A stretch of 9,830 nt of DNA from Fidelibacterota bacterium UBA6817 (lineage in GTDB: Bacteria; Fidelibacterota; Fidelibacteria; Fidelibacterales; Fidelibacteraceae), in assembly GCA_002452555.1 (NCBI GenBank), contig DKER01000075.1, positions 1 through 9,830 on the forward strand. Reading direction: 5' to 3'. The notes beneath the pieces were generated by a model. It saw nothing but the letters and a program-made list of their open reading frames with translations, was not told the origin of the DNA and ran no database searches. Of the stretch, positions 1-7,212 are shown in pieces (position 1 is the first letter of the stretch; each line of letters starts with the position of its first letter). Position numbers and translations under genes: made by a program.

Positions 1-2
1 TA

Positions 3-3000
3 GCAGAACTCGCCACCCTGGATGCATGGTACGGAAATGTGAGGATTATGAATGGTCCCTATGGGGAAAAACTCCTCGGTATGAATACCAATCATAATAC
101 AGGCAATCGCCGTAAAGTAATTGTCTATGATATTACTGAAAATGATGCCAATCCCGTTTTCTGGGCTTCAGCCGAAGCGGGTAACTTTGAAAATGCCAAT
201 GGGAATGTAACCGGTGATCTTCATTATACAATAAATGAAGATAATACGCTGGCCGTGTTTCAAATGTCATCAAATAATACCATTGCCCGCTGGAAACTCA
301 CACCTCCTATCTATGACAATGACATGTTCATTTCGTTCAATGATGATTCCGATGTGGTAAACTGGGGATATCATGATGGCAGCAATGCCTATACAACATT
401 CACATGGGATGAAGAAGAAGCTGCCCTGAGGATGAATGATGCAGGCTGGGGTTTTCTCGGGAAAAGACCTGTTTATGCTACAGAAGGTGCTCCTTACAGA
501 TTATCCCTTATTGTAAAAACAACGGCATGGACTCATGCTACCAATGAACTGGTTGTAACAGTTGAAGGTCTGGATTCAAATCCTCAGGCCGTTGCTGTCA
601 ATGCACTGAATGATTATACGGTAGTGGTTCTTGAAGGAACCGCCGATCTTTCCGGCAGTGGTTATGTGTCCTTTGCGGGAATGAATGATGGTAATCCTTC
701 AGAAGTGTTTGTCAAAGCGCTTCATATGGATGATTTTGCTGCAGATGCAGAAATTGCCGCATCAGAATCCGATCTTCCCTTTGGACCATTTGTTCTAAAT
801 TCTACCAAAACCCTCACATCAAAGATATATAACAATGGAACAGAAAATCTGGTTTTTGAACAGATGGTATTCCAAAACGGGAATTATTTTTCTGCATCAG
901 TCAATAAAAATGTGATTGTACCCGGCGATTCTGCCGTTCTGAGCGTGAGATTTATACCTGAACTTGAAGAAGACGTAACGGACAATCTGATTGTAGTTAC
1001 AACCGGAGGTGTCACGTATCTCACAATGAGCGGCTCAGGTTATGAGCTCTGGCCCATGAACTGGAGAATTTCTGCCGGAGATCCTGATACTGAATGGTTC
1101 TGGAGTAATATTAATCAACACTATGTACGCTCTCTGGGCTACAATAAACTCAACAATCATCTCTATGTTGTGAGCAGGATCGGCGGTCCCCATATCTACA
1201 TACTGAACAGCACTACCGGCGAATTTATTGGTGAATTGGACAATACAGGTATTGCACAAAATGAGGCCACTTTCCACGTCAATACCGTTGATGTGACCGA
1301 TGACGGACAAATAATTGTCGCTTCGCTTGCCCGCACTCCCAACAAGTTCAATCTCTACCATTATGAAAATGAAATGTCAAAACCTACACTGGTTTTCAGT
1401 AAAGATGTAGGAATTGTCGTCGGTGATGCTCTTGGTGTTGCCGGAACCGGTACAAATTTGAAAGTATTTTCTGCCGGTCACTGGTCAACAAACAGCAACA
1501 ATGCAGAAATCGATAAGATGCTGTTACTGGAAACAACAGATCTTACAGAATGGACAGAAACCATTGTTCAACTTCCGGCTCCGCGGGATGCCAATTACGG
1601 TATCAGCCCTGTCGGTGACGGTGAATATCTGTTCGTAAACGGAACCGGTCCTTCCGGTCCGCTGTATATGAAAAAAGACGGAACAGTCCTTCATGAATTT
1701 GAATCATGGGGAACGTCTGTTGAATATTTCGAAGTTCAAACGGAAGAAGTAAAAGGTGCTCGCCGCTTTATCGCGTTGACCAGCGGATGGTCTTCCGGTG
1801 TGAATGTCATTGAACTTCTAGGCGATCCCGGAGACAGCTTATGTACTGATTATGAATATGTGGATGCTCCTACGCCGGATTATGCAACGGTCAGCAATGC
1901 CAATGCCACGGCTATGTCTGTCTATAATGCTTTTGATAACAGTATTGTTGAACTGGTTACCAATAACGGTATTTCCTCTTACAGTCTGAATATGGTTGTA
2001 GGAAATCCTGTCACACAACAAATTGCAGTCATGAATGTGGATCCCAGGATTCTTGATTTTGATGTTGTTATCAATCAGAAAACATTGGAATTCACGGTGC
2101 TGAATTCCGGTTATGCAAATCTGGTTATTGACAGTGTTATCAGTTCTAGTCCGGTCCTTTCCTCGGATCTGGCTGAAGGCACAATCATTGAACCCGGTTC
2201 AGCCAACACGTATAATCTGACTGTTTCTGCTGACGGGCTTGACGGTGAATTCGAAGCATCGCTGGTCATTTTTGCAGAAAATGGCATGGATAAGATTACG
2301 GCAAAGGGACAGGTCGTTTCTGTTGAAGGAAATGTTGTTGATGAAAATTTCATGTCCTGGACAGAATATGGTCATGGCTGGAGCGGAACAAACGTTGATC
2401 TTCGTACAGACGGTTATGGGAACGGAGATGCCAATTATATTGGTAATCCTGATTCCGGTCTGGACCAGCCAATCGTGATACTGACACCCAAAATCATGAA
2501 TCCGGAAAAAATCATGTTCTACTACGCTGAATACAGCGGTGGAAGTGATGACTGGTCTTTTGATGTTGTTCTGACGGAAGATGGTGAAACGTGGACCGAT
2601 ATACTGGCAACCTATTCGGCTCCCGGTGTATTGGATTGGCAATTGGCTGTCCTGCCTTTCGAAAAAACAGGTGAATACCACATTGGTTTTGTTTCATCTT
2701 CAACAGTAGCCGGTGGAATTTTCCTGGATGACGTAAAAATTGACGGTGAAGGTATTGCCATTGAAGGAACGGCTGTCAATGAGGATTTTGAATCCTGGAC
2801 AGCAATTCCATCCAACTGGGTAACATCAAATGTTTCACTCTATAATGATAATTACAGTCACTCCGGAACAAAATATCTGGGAGTAACAACTCTGGGCCAG
2901 ACTCACTCGATCCGGACATCAGGTGTTGTGAACCCGGAGCATATTTCTTTCTACTATGCTCAGTATAGTGTGGCCGGTGACAACTGGGATCTTCATGTGA

Positions 3001-3482
3001 TGTTAAGTGAAGACGGTGTAACATGGAGTGATACTCTGGCTGTTCTTCCCAATCCCGGTAATCTGGATTGGAAGTATGCTTCAATTGCTGTTCCACAATC
3101 AGGCAACTACTATATTGGTTTTGTGGTGGCAGGAACGATTTCCGGTGGAATGTTCCTGGATGACCTGAAAATTGACGGTGAAGGTCCTTATGTGGGTATA
3201 GCAGATAAGATGCTGCCTGAAACCTATGAACTGGGTCAGAACTATCCAAATCCGTTCAATCCCGCTACGACTATACGTCTGGCTCTGCCTGAAGCAGGTA
3301 TGGTAAACTTCACCGTTTACAATATTTTGGGACAGAAAGTTGCTGACGTGTATCAGGGACATATGGAAGCAGGTTATCATAACTTCAATTTCCATATGAG
3401 CAATCTGTCGAGCGGTGTTTATTTCTATCGTGTTAAAGTCAATGATTTCACAGCCGTGAAAAAGATGACTATTCTTAAGTAA
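3..3482 (+). CDS. Large exported multidomain protein with T9SS type A sorting domain (5' end missing)
   Basis: This is the 3' part of a gene for a secreted or cell-surface protein; the frame is open to the left edge, so the GTG at 39 is not the start, and 1159 residues are visible. Domains in order: the tail of a beta-propeller-like domain (about 3-320); a beta-sandwich-like region (about 330-745); an anchor-D/Ig-like module (about 759-1043, ending SGSGY); a propeller resembling DUF4623 (about 1056-2020, with RSLGYNKLNNHLYVVSR); a second anchor-D-like module (about 2031-2318); two tandem anchor-J-like repeats (2322-2753 and 2760-3185); and a C-terminal T9SS sorting domain (3219-3479) with NYPNPFNP and GVYFYRV, ending in TILK. 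By family knowledge, such proteins cross the outer membrane by type IX secretion and are surface-attached or released. I see no catalytic motif, so adhesion or glycan binding is only a guess. A strong terminator follows, which separates it from the next operon. Confidence 0.88.
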   Translation, partial: AELATLDAWYGNVRIMNGPYGEKLLGMNTNHNTGNRRKVIVYDITENDANPVFWASAEAGNFENANGNVTGDLHYTINEDNTLAVFQMSSNNTIARWKLTPPIYDNDMFISFNDDSDVVNWGYHDGSNAYTTFTWDEEEAALRMNDAGWGFLGKRPVYATEGAPYRLSLIVKTTAWTHATNELVVTVEGLDSNPQAVAVNALNDYTVVVLEGTADLSGSGYVSFAGMNDGNPSEVFVKALHMDDFAADAEIAASESDLPFGPFVLNSTKTLTSKIYNNGTENLVFEQMVFQNGNYFSASVNKNVIVPGDSAVLSVRFIPELEEDVTDNLIVVTTGGVTYLTMSGSGYELWPMNWRISAGDPDTEWFWSNINQHYVRSLGYNKLNNHLYVVSRIGGPHIYILNSTTGEFIGELDNTGIAQNEATFHVNTVDVTDDGQIIVASLARTPNKFNLYHYENEMSKPTLVFSKDVGIVVGDALGVAGTGTNLKVFSAGHWSTNSNNAEIDKMLLLETTDLTEWTETIVQLPAPRDANYGISPVGDGEYLFVNGTGPSGPLYMKKDGTVLHEFESWGTSVEYFEVQTEEVKGARRFIALTSGWSSGVNVIELLGDPGDSLCTDYEYVDAPTPDYATVSNANATAMSVYNAFDNSIVELVTNNGISSYSLNMVVGNPVTQQIAVMNVDPRILDFDVVINQKTLEFTVLNSGYANLVIDSVISSSPVLSSDLAEGTIIEPGSANTYNLTVSADGLDGEFEASLVIFAENGMDKITAKGQVVSVEGNVVDENFMSWTEYGHGWSGTNVDLRTDGYGNGDANYIGNPDSGLDQPIVILTPKIMNPEKIMFYYAEYSGGSDDWSFDVVLTEDGETWTDILATYSAPGVLDWQLAVLPFEKTGEYHIGFVSSSTVAGGIFLDDVKIDGEGIAIEGTAVNEDFESWTAIPSNWVTSNVSLYNDNYSHSGTKYLGVTTLGQTHSIRTSGVVNPEHISFYYAQYSVAGDNWDLHVMLSEDGVTWSDTLAVLPNPGNLDWKYASIAVPQSGNYYIGFVVAGTISGGMFLDDLKIDGEGPYVGIADKMLPETYELGQNYPNPFNPATTIRLALPEAGMVNFTVYNILGQKVADVYQGHMEAGYHNFNFHMSNLSSGVYFYRVKVNDFTAVKKMTILK
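2322..2753 (+). repeat. Anchor-J-like repeat unit 1 (within the exported protein)
   Basis: This is the first of two tandem in-frame repeats of about 144 codons. Landmarks shared with unit 2 are an opening x-E-G then E-(N/D)-F-x-S-W, a central FYYA(E/Q)YS, a stretch matching L(T/S)EDG.TW.D.LA, LDW, then Y.IGFV and a closing FLDD.KIDGEG. The pattern resembles the cleaved-adhesin/choice-of-anchor-J beta-sandwich family common in FCB exported proteins; that family assignment is from pattern memory. Confidence 0.8.
2760..3185 (+). repeat. Anchor-J-like repeat unit 2 (within the exported protein)
   Basis: This is the second tandem copy, directly before the sorting domain. Its last 43 bases (3143-3185) match the end of unit 1 (2711-2753) at 40 of 43 positions, a far closer match than the rest of the units, where many codons differ. 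The unit lies in the same frame, offset by 438 bases from unit 1. Confidence 0.8.
3219..3479 (+). other. T9SS type A C-terminal sorting domain (within the exported protein)
   Basis: The last ~87 residues form a typical T9SS type A sorting domain. It opens with ETYELGQNYPNPFNPATT (NYPNPFNP at 3240-3263), continues with a strand pattern containing VYNILGQKVAD, a turn at GYHNFNF, SSGVYFYRV, and ends KKMTILK. In FCB bacteria this tail directs export through the outer-membrane type IX translocon and is usually cleaved. It is the best taxonomic clue in the window. Confidence 0.93.
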
Positions 3483-3494
3483 GTCCAAAAGAAT

Positions 3495-3523
3495 ACGGGC
3501 TGTCTTTTGACAGCCCGTTTCTT
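3495..3523 (+). terminator. Rho-independent terminator after the exported protein gene
   Basis: A perfect 10-bp inverted repeat, ACGGGCTGTC (3495-3504) and GACAGCCCGT (3509-3518), encloses a TTTT loop. It is followed by a short T-rich tail, TTTCTT, and starts 12 bases after the TAA stop. The GC-rich stem, tight loop and position make this a strong intrinsic terminator. The tail is interrupted by a C and is short, so some readthrough into the downstream operon is possible. Confidence 0.9.
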
Positions 3524-3535
3524 AAATTCCATTAT
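3507..3535 (+). promoter_or_regulatory. Possible promoter for the transporter-nanE operon, overlapping the terminator
   Basis: A perfect TTGACA (3507-3512) lies in the loop and 3' arm of the terminator. It is followed after 17 bases by CATTAT (3530-3535), which matches the sigma-70 -10 consensus at 4 of 6 positions. Transcription would begin near 3542 and leave a leader of only about 13 bases before the ATG at 3555. The region between the two genes offers no other obvious promoter. FCB housekeeping promoters often deviate from this consensus, so the match may be chance. Confidence 0.33.
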
Positions 3536-3554
3536 TAAAAGCGGACGTAATTCA

Positions 3555-5027
3555 ATGGAAACAATTCAGGCTCTTCTTTTTGTTCTTGTCTTTATAATCA
3601 TGGCCTTGTCTATGTTTTTTCGAAAAATTCCTGCTCTTCTGGCTTTGCCTGTTATGGCTTTTTTAATTCCGTTGATCGGCGGTGTTTCACTTAATGACAC
3701 TCTCCAACTGGTTATCGGTCAGGGAGCACTCAGGCTGCACAGGGCCTATACCGTGATGCTTTTCGGCAGTATGCTCAGTATTCTTATGCAAAAAACAAAA
3801 GTAGCTGAGAACCTGATCAAAAAAGGAGCCGAATTATCCGGCGATAATCCGTGGATTATTGCAGTGATCATGCTATTATTGATTTCCCTGCTCTTTACTA
3901 CACTCGGGGGACTGGGTGCTATCATTATGGTAGCTACCATAGTTCTGCCAATTATGACTTCTGTAGGGATAGGTCCCATGACCGTTGTGGGAGTATTTCT
4001 GTTCGGACTCAGTATCGGCGGGATATTAAATGCCGGAAACTGGGCAATTTATGTGGATGTCCTGATGCTTCCGGTCCAGGAAATCCGGTCATTTGCCCTG
4101 ATCATGTTTGCCCTGACGTTTATTACGGCACTGGTTTATATAACCATTCAGCTCTACAAAGACGGGCATGATCTGAATCTTAAAAAAATTATTTCTTATA
4201 GCATTGGTTTCTTTGTTACAGTTTTGGGCATTTATATCGTTATTACCAAAACGGGATTTATACAAAATCCTTCCGTAAGAAATTTTACAGCGATGTTAAA
4301 TTCCGGTTTTAAAGCCTTTATAGGATTATTGCTTGGAATTTTGTTTCTTTTCAACATATTTAAACGTGTTATTCAAAAATCTGACAGGTCTCAACTTCAC
4401 TGGAGTGCTTTTTTATCACCGGTTGTGCCGCTCTTTTTGATCCTGTTCTATAATATGGATTTTATTGCCGCATTTATCTGCGGATTGATATATGGACTCA
4501 TTGCAACCTGGAAAAAGGGGAGTCTGAATCTTTTTATCAAGTCAATTTTTGAAGGGGGGGCTGTTGTCATGCCTGCCCTTGTAATGATGTTGGGAATCGG
4601 GATGCTTCTCAATGCCATTATTGGTCCGGGAGGAGCATGGAATGAAGCAAATCCTGACGGATGGCCGGTTCTTAATGTTCTCAGGCCTCTAATGTTGCTG
4701 ATTACGCCCACATCTTCTGCCGGTTATATTCTGATTTTTACATTGGCTGCACCGCTTGCCCTGTATCGCGGCCCCTTGAATGTGTGGGGGATGGGATACG
4801 GCATTGCGGCAGTGTTTCTTGCCAGCGGGATGCCGGCCGGTGCAGTAATGGGCGTTCTGCTGGCTGTTGGTCAGGTTCAGGGTATCTCTGATCCTACCAA
4901 TACCCATAATGTTTGGCTTGCCAATGAAATGCAGCAGGATGTTCAGAAGGTCCTTTGGAATACAATTCCTTATACCTGGGCTGTGGCTGTTGTGGGACTT
5001 ATGGCGGCATCTTTAATTTTTTATTGA
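3555..5027 (+). CDS. Polytopic inner-membrane transporter, ion-transporter (IT) superfamily-like
   Basis: This encodes a 490-residue, very hydrophobic protein with roughly 11-12 predicted membrane segments and short charged loops, for example after residues 205 and 285. The two halves each carry a small-residue-rich re-entrant-like stretch. In the first half it is TTLGGLGAIIMVATIVLP followed by FGLSIGGILNAGNW. In the second half it is ITPTSSAGYILIFTLAAP followed by GQVQGISDPTNTHNVW. This layout resembles the carboxylate and amino-acid carriers of the IT superfamily (CitMHS, GntP, DcuC, NhaC types), but I cannot name the family. The ATG at 3555 is preferred: an upstream in-frame TTG at 3507 lies inside the terminator hairpin, and the hydrophobic N-terminus begins at the ATG. 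It is the first gene of the operon, 14 bases before the HyuA-like gene, so it probably imports the operon's substrate. The substrate is unknown; a sialic acid or other acidic or amino sugar fits the nanE context. Confidence 0.8.
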   Translation: METIQALLFVLVFIIMALSMFFRKIPALLALPVMAFLIPLIGGVSLNDTLQLVIGQGALRLHRAYTVMLFGSMLSILMQKTKVAENLIKKGAELSGDNPWIIAVIMLLLISLLFTTLGGLGAIIMVATIVLPIMTSVGIGPMTVVGVFLFGLSIGGILNAGNWAIYVDVLMLPVQEIRSFALIMFALTFITALVYITIQLYKDGHDLNLKKIISYSIGFFVTVLGIYIVITKTGFIQNPSVRNFTAMLNSGFKAFIGLLLGILFLFNIFKRVIQKSDRSQLHWSAFLSPVVPLFLILFYNMDFIAAFICGLIYGLIATWKKGSLNLFIKSIFEGGAVVMPALVMMLGIGMLLNAIIGPGGAWNEANPDGWPVLNVLRPLMLLITPTSSAGYILIFTLAAPLALYRGPLNVWGMGYGIAAVFLASGMPAGAVMGVLLAVGQVQGISDPTNTHNVWLANEMQQDVQKVLWNTIPYTWAVAVVGLMAASLIFY

Positions 5028-5041
5028 ACCGGAATACAATA

Positions 5042-7201
5042 ATGAGCAAACGAAAAATAAAGATCGGGATTGATGTAGGGGGTACTTTTACCCATGCGGT
5101 TGCTGTGGATATTGCGGATTATTCCTTGCTGGGAAAAGCCTGTGTTCCTACGACACATAAAGCCGCTGAAGGTGTTGCCATGGGTGTCATTCAATCCATG
5201 CAAAATCTCATTTCCGAAGCGAAGATTGATCCGGATGAAGTAATCCTTATTGCCCATTCCACAACCCAGGCAACCAATGCTCTCCTTGAAGGAGATGTCG
5301 CTTCTGTCGGTGTAGTTGTTCTGGGACGGGGAGCGGAAGGACGGCTGGGTTATAAACAGGTTAAAAATGATCAAATTGAATTGGCGCCCGGTAAATTTTT
5401 AAACAAGTTTACGGCATATATCGATATCCAAAATGACTATAGAGACCAAACAATCGACGAAAAACTGACTTATCTTAAAAAACAGGGTGCTGAAGTTATT
5501 GTAGCGACTGAAATTTTTGGAGTGGATCACCCTGAACGTGAAATAAATGTCAGAGATCGTGCCTTAAATATGGGATTTCCCGCAACAGCAGCCAGTTCTA
5601 TTTCCAGATTGTACGGACTCAGGGTACGGACACGCACCGCCATGATCAATGCAAGCATGATGCCCAAGATGCTGGAAACAGCGGATATGACGGAAAAAGC
5701 AGTGAGGAACAGCGGAATTAAGGCTCCCCTGATGATTATGCGCTCAGACGGGGGCATCATGGATATCAATGAAATGCGTAAGCGTCCCATTCTTACAATG
5801 CTCTCCGGTCCTGCAGCCGGTGTAGCCGCTGCCCTCATGTATGCAAAAGTTTCAGACGGAATTTTTATTGAAGTGGGAGGGACTTCCACCGATATATCGG
5901 TCATAAAAAACGGTAAACCGCAAGTGAAAAGTGCTCAGATCGGCGGAAACCGGCTCTACCTGCGGACACTGGATGTGCGAACGCTGGGTATTGCCGGCGG
6001 TTCTACGCCGCGGGTTAAAGATCATAAGATTATTGATGTAGGTCCCCGAAGTGCCCATATTGCGGAACTTGCTTATACAGCATTTGCCGAACACGACGAT
6101 TTTTCTCAGATTTCTCTGGATTATGTCTGCCCCAAAAAAGGTGATCCTGCCGATTATCTGAAAATATGCAATGAAAAAGATAATAAAGATTATACTATTA
6201 CACCAACCGGCGCCTCGTATTTTCTGGGATTGGTGGAAAAAGAAGGTCACGGCTGGGCAAACGGAAATGCTGTGAACAGCCTGTTTCAGTCACTGGGCCG
6301 GTTGTTTCATGATAAGCCGGAAAAAATAGCCGAACAAATCCTTGAATTATCTGCAGAAAAAATCAAGCCGGTTATCAGGCAGTTAATGCGGGAATATAAA
6401 CTGGATGAGAATTTTTTGGAATTTGTCGGCGGTGGAGGCGGTGCATCTGCCATTGTCCCTTTTACGGCAAAATACATGAATATCCCCCATAAAATTTCCG
6501 ATAACACAGAAGTTGTTTCTGCCATTGGCGCAGCATTGGGAATTATTCAGGATAGTATCGAAAAAACAATTCTGAACCCAACTGAAACAGATATAATTAC
6601 CATTCGCCAGGAAGCCTTTAATGCGGTTCAATCCATGGGTGCCGCCCCGGATAGCATTGAAGTGACCGTGGAAATCGATACCAGAAATAAGCGGGTTATC
6701 GCTACTGCGTCCGGTTCCAGCGAAATGAGGACCCGCGATCTGGATATTAAACCGAAGACGACAGATGAAATTCTCCGGATTGCTGCCTTGTCCATGAGAA
6801 CCGATAAAGATAATGTAGAATTGATTGGCCAGACGGATTTTCTTTATGCTGCCGTCACGCATAAAAAAATCAAACACTTTTTCGGCCTCTTCGCTTCCGA
6901 TCATGAAATGGTGAGAGTTATTGATAAAGAAGGTGTGATCAAGCTGCAAATCAATCATTGCAAAACACGACAGGAAACACCGGATACTGTTAAGGCTTCT
7001 CTGAAAGAACTGGCACAGGAATTGACCACTTTCGGTGATGCAGGCGCTTTGGTCCCGGATGTTTTCTTGTTAATCGGCGGAAAGGTGATCAATATGACAG
7101 GACTTGTTGAAGAGACTCAGATTCAGGCACTTGTGGATATTGAACTCAAAAATGTGTTGCCGGAAGAGAAAATAATCTTGATCGTAGCCCCAAAAAATTG
7201 A
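5042..7201 (+). CDS. Hydantoinase/oxoprolinase-family protein, HyuA-like ATPase subunit
   Basis: This 719-residue cytoplasmic protein has an ASKHA-type ATPase core. Known relatives (HyuA, the N-terminal half of 5-oxoprolinase, acetone carboxylase beta subunit) use ATP to open cyclic amides or activate small substrates. Visible motifs are IGIDVGGTFTH (residues 8-18, phosphate-1), HSTTQATNALLEG (72-84), LSGPAAG (254-260), EVGGTSTDIS (277-286, phosphate-2) and FVGGGGGAS (461-469, adenosine loop). The middle motif is altered: IAGGSTPRV (317-325) and VGPRSAH (333-339) are present, but the usual GPACYGRGG that follows in HyuA is absent. The last ~190 residues match no domain I recognise. The ATG at 5042 is chosen because the family N-terminus starts there; the frame is open further upstream but overlaps the transporter gene. 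No HyuB-like gene is adjacent. The substrate is unassigned; the annotation is safe only at family level. Confidence 0.85.
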   Translation: MSKRKIKIGIDVGGTFTHAVAVDIADYSLLGKACVPTTHKAAEGVAMGVIQSMQNLISEAKIDPDEVILIAHSTTQATNALLEGDVASVGVVVLGRGAEGRLGYKQVKNDQIELAPGKFLNKFTAYIDIQNDYRDQTIDEKLTYLKKQGAEVIVATEIFGVDHPEREINVRDRALNMGFPATAASSISRLYGLRVRTRTAMINASMMPKMLETADMTEKAVRNSGIKAPLMIMRSDGGIMDINEMRKRPILTMLSGPAAGVAAALMYAKVSDGIFIEVGGTSTDISVIKNGKPQVKSAQIGGNRLYLRTLDVRTLGIAGGSTPRVKDHKIIDVGPRSAHIAELAYTAFAEHDDFSQISLDYVCPKKGDPADYLKICNEKDNKDYTITPTGASYFLGLVEKEGHGWANGNAVNSLFQSLGRLFHDKPEKIAEQILELSAEKIKPVIRQLMREYKLDENFLEFVGGGGGASAIVPFTAKYMNIPHKISDNTEVVSAIGAALGIIQDSIEKTILNPTETDIITIRQEAFNAVQSMGAAPDSIEVTVEIDTRNKRVIATASGSSEMRTRDLDIKPKTTDEILRIAALSMRTDKDNVELIGQTDFLYAAVTHKKIKHFFGLFASDHEMVRVIDKEGVIKLQINHCKTRQETPDTVKASLKELAQELTTFGDAGALVPDVFLLIGGKVINMTGLVEETQIQALVDIELKNVLPEEKIILIVAPKN

Positions 7202-7203
7202 TT

Positions 7204-7207
7204 AGGA
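7204..7207 (+). promoter_or_regulatory. Ribosome binding site for the DUF5009 gene
   Basis: AGGA lies 5 bases before the ATG at 7213, a normal Shine-Dalgarno distance. The alternative ATG at 7207 overlaps this motif and a TTG at 7198 overlaps the previous stop codon, so this site favours 7213. Confidence 0.5.
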
Positions 7208-7212
7208 TGACG

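Noticed and set aside
39..41. GTG as the start codon of the exported protein gene
   Set aside because: The same frame is open from position 3 and encodes sequence continuous with the propeller fold, there is no signal peptide after the GTG, and no Shine-Dalgarno precedes it. The gene simply extends left of the window.
2199..2681. 160-codon open frame on the minus strand
   Set aside because: It is antisense to the exported protein gene and the repeat region, with no recognisable motif or start signal.
3507..3509. TTG start giving a 16-residue extension of the transporter
   Set aside because: It lies inside the terminator hairpin, and the extension is polar and unlike a transporter N-terminus. 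The ATG at 3555 fits better.
4554..4560. Run of seven G in the transporter gene as a possible phase-variation or frameshift site
   Set aside because: The frame is intact across it, it encodes ordinary Gly-Gly in a helix-breaking loop, and a single short tract is weak evidence for phase variation.
4955..5041. Upstream ATG giving a 29-residue extension of the HyuA-like protein
   Set aside because: The extension overlaps the transporter gene out of frame and the family N-terminus begins right after the ATG at 5042.
6383..6958. 191-codon open frame on the minus strand
   Set aside because: It lies wholly opposite the HyuA-like gene and its product shows no domain or composition typical of a real protein; it is a codon-use shadow.
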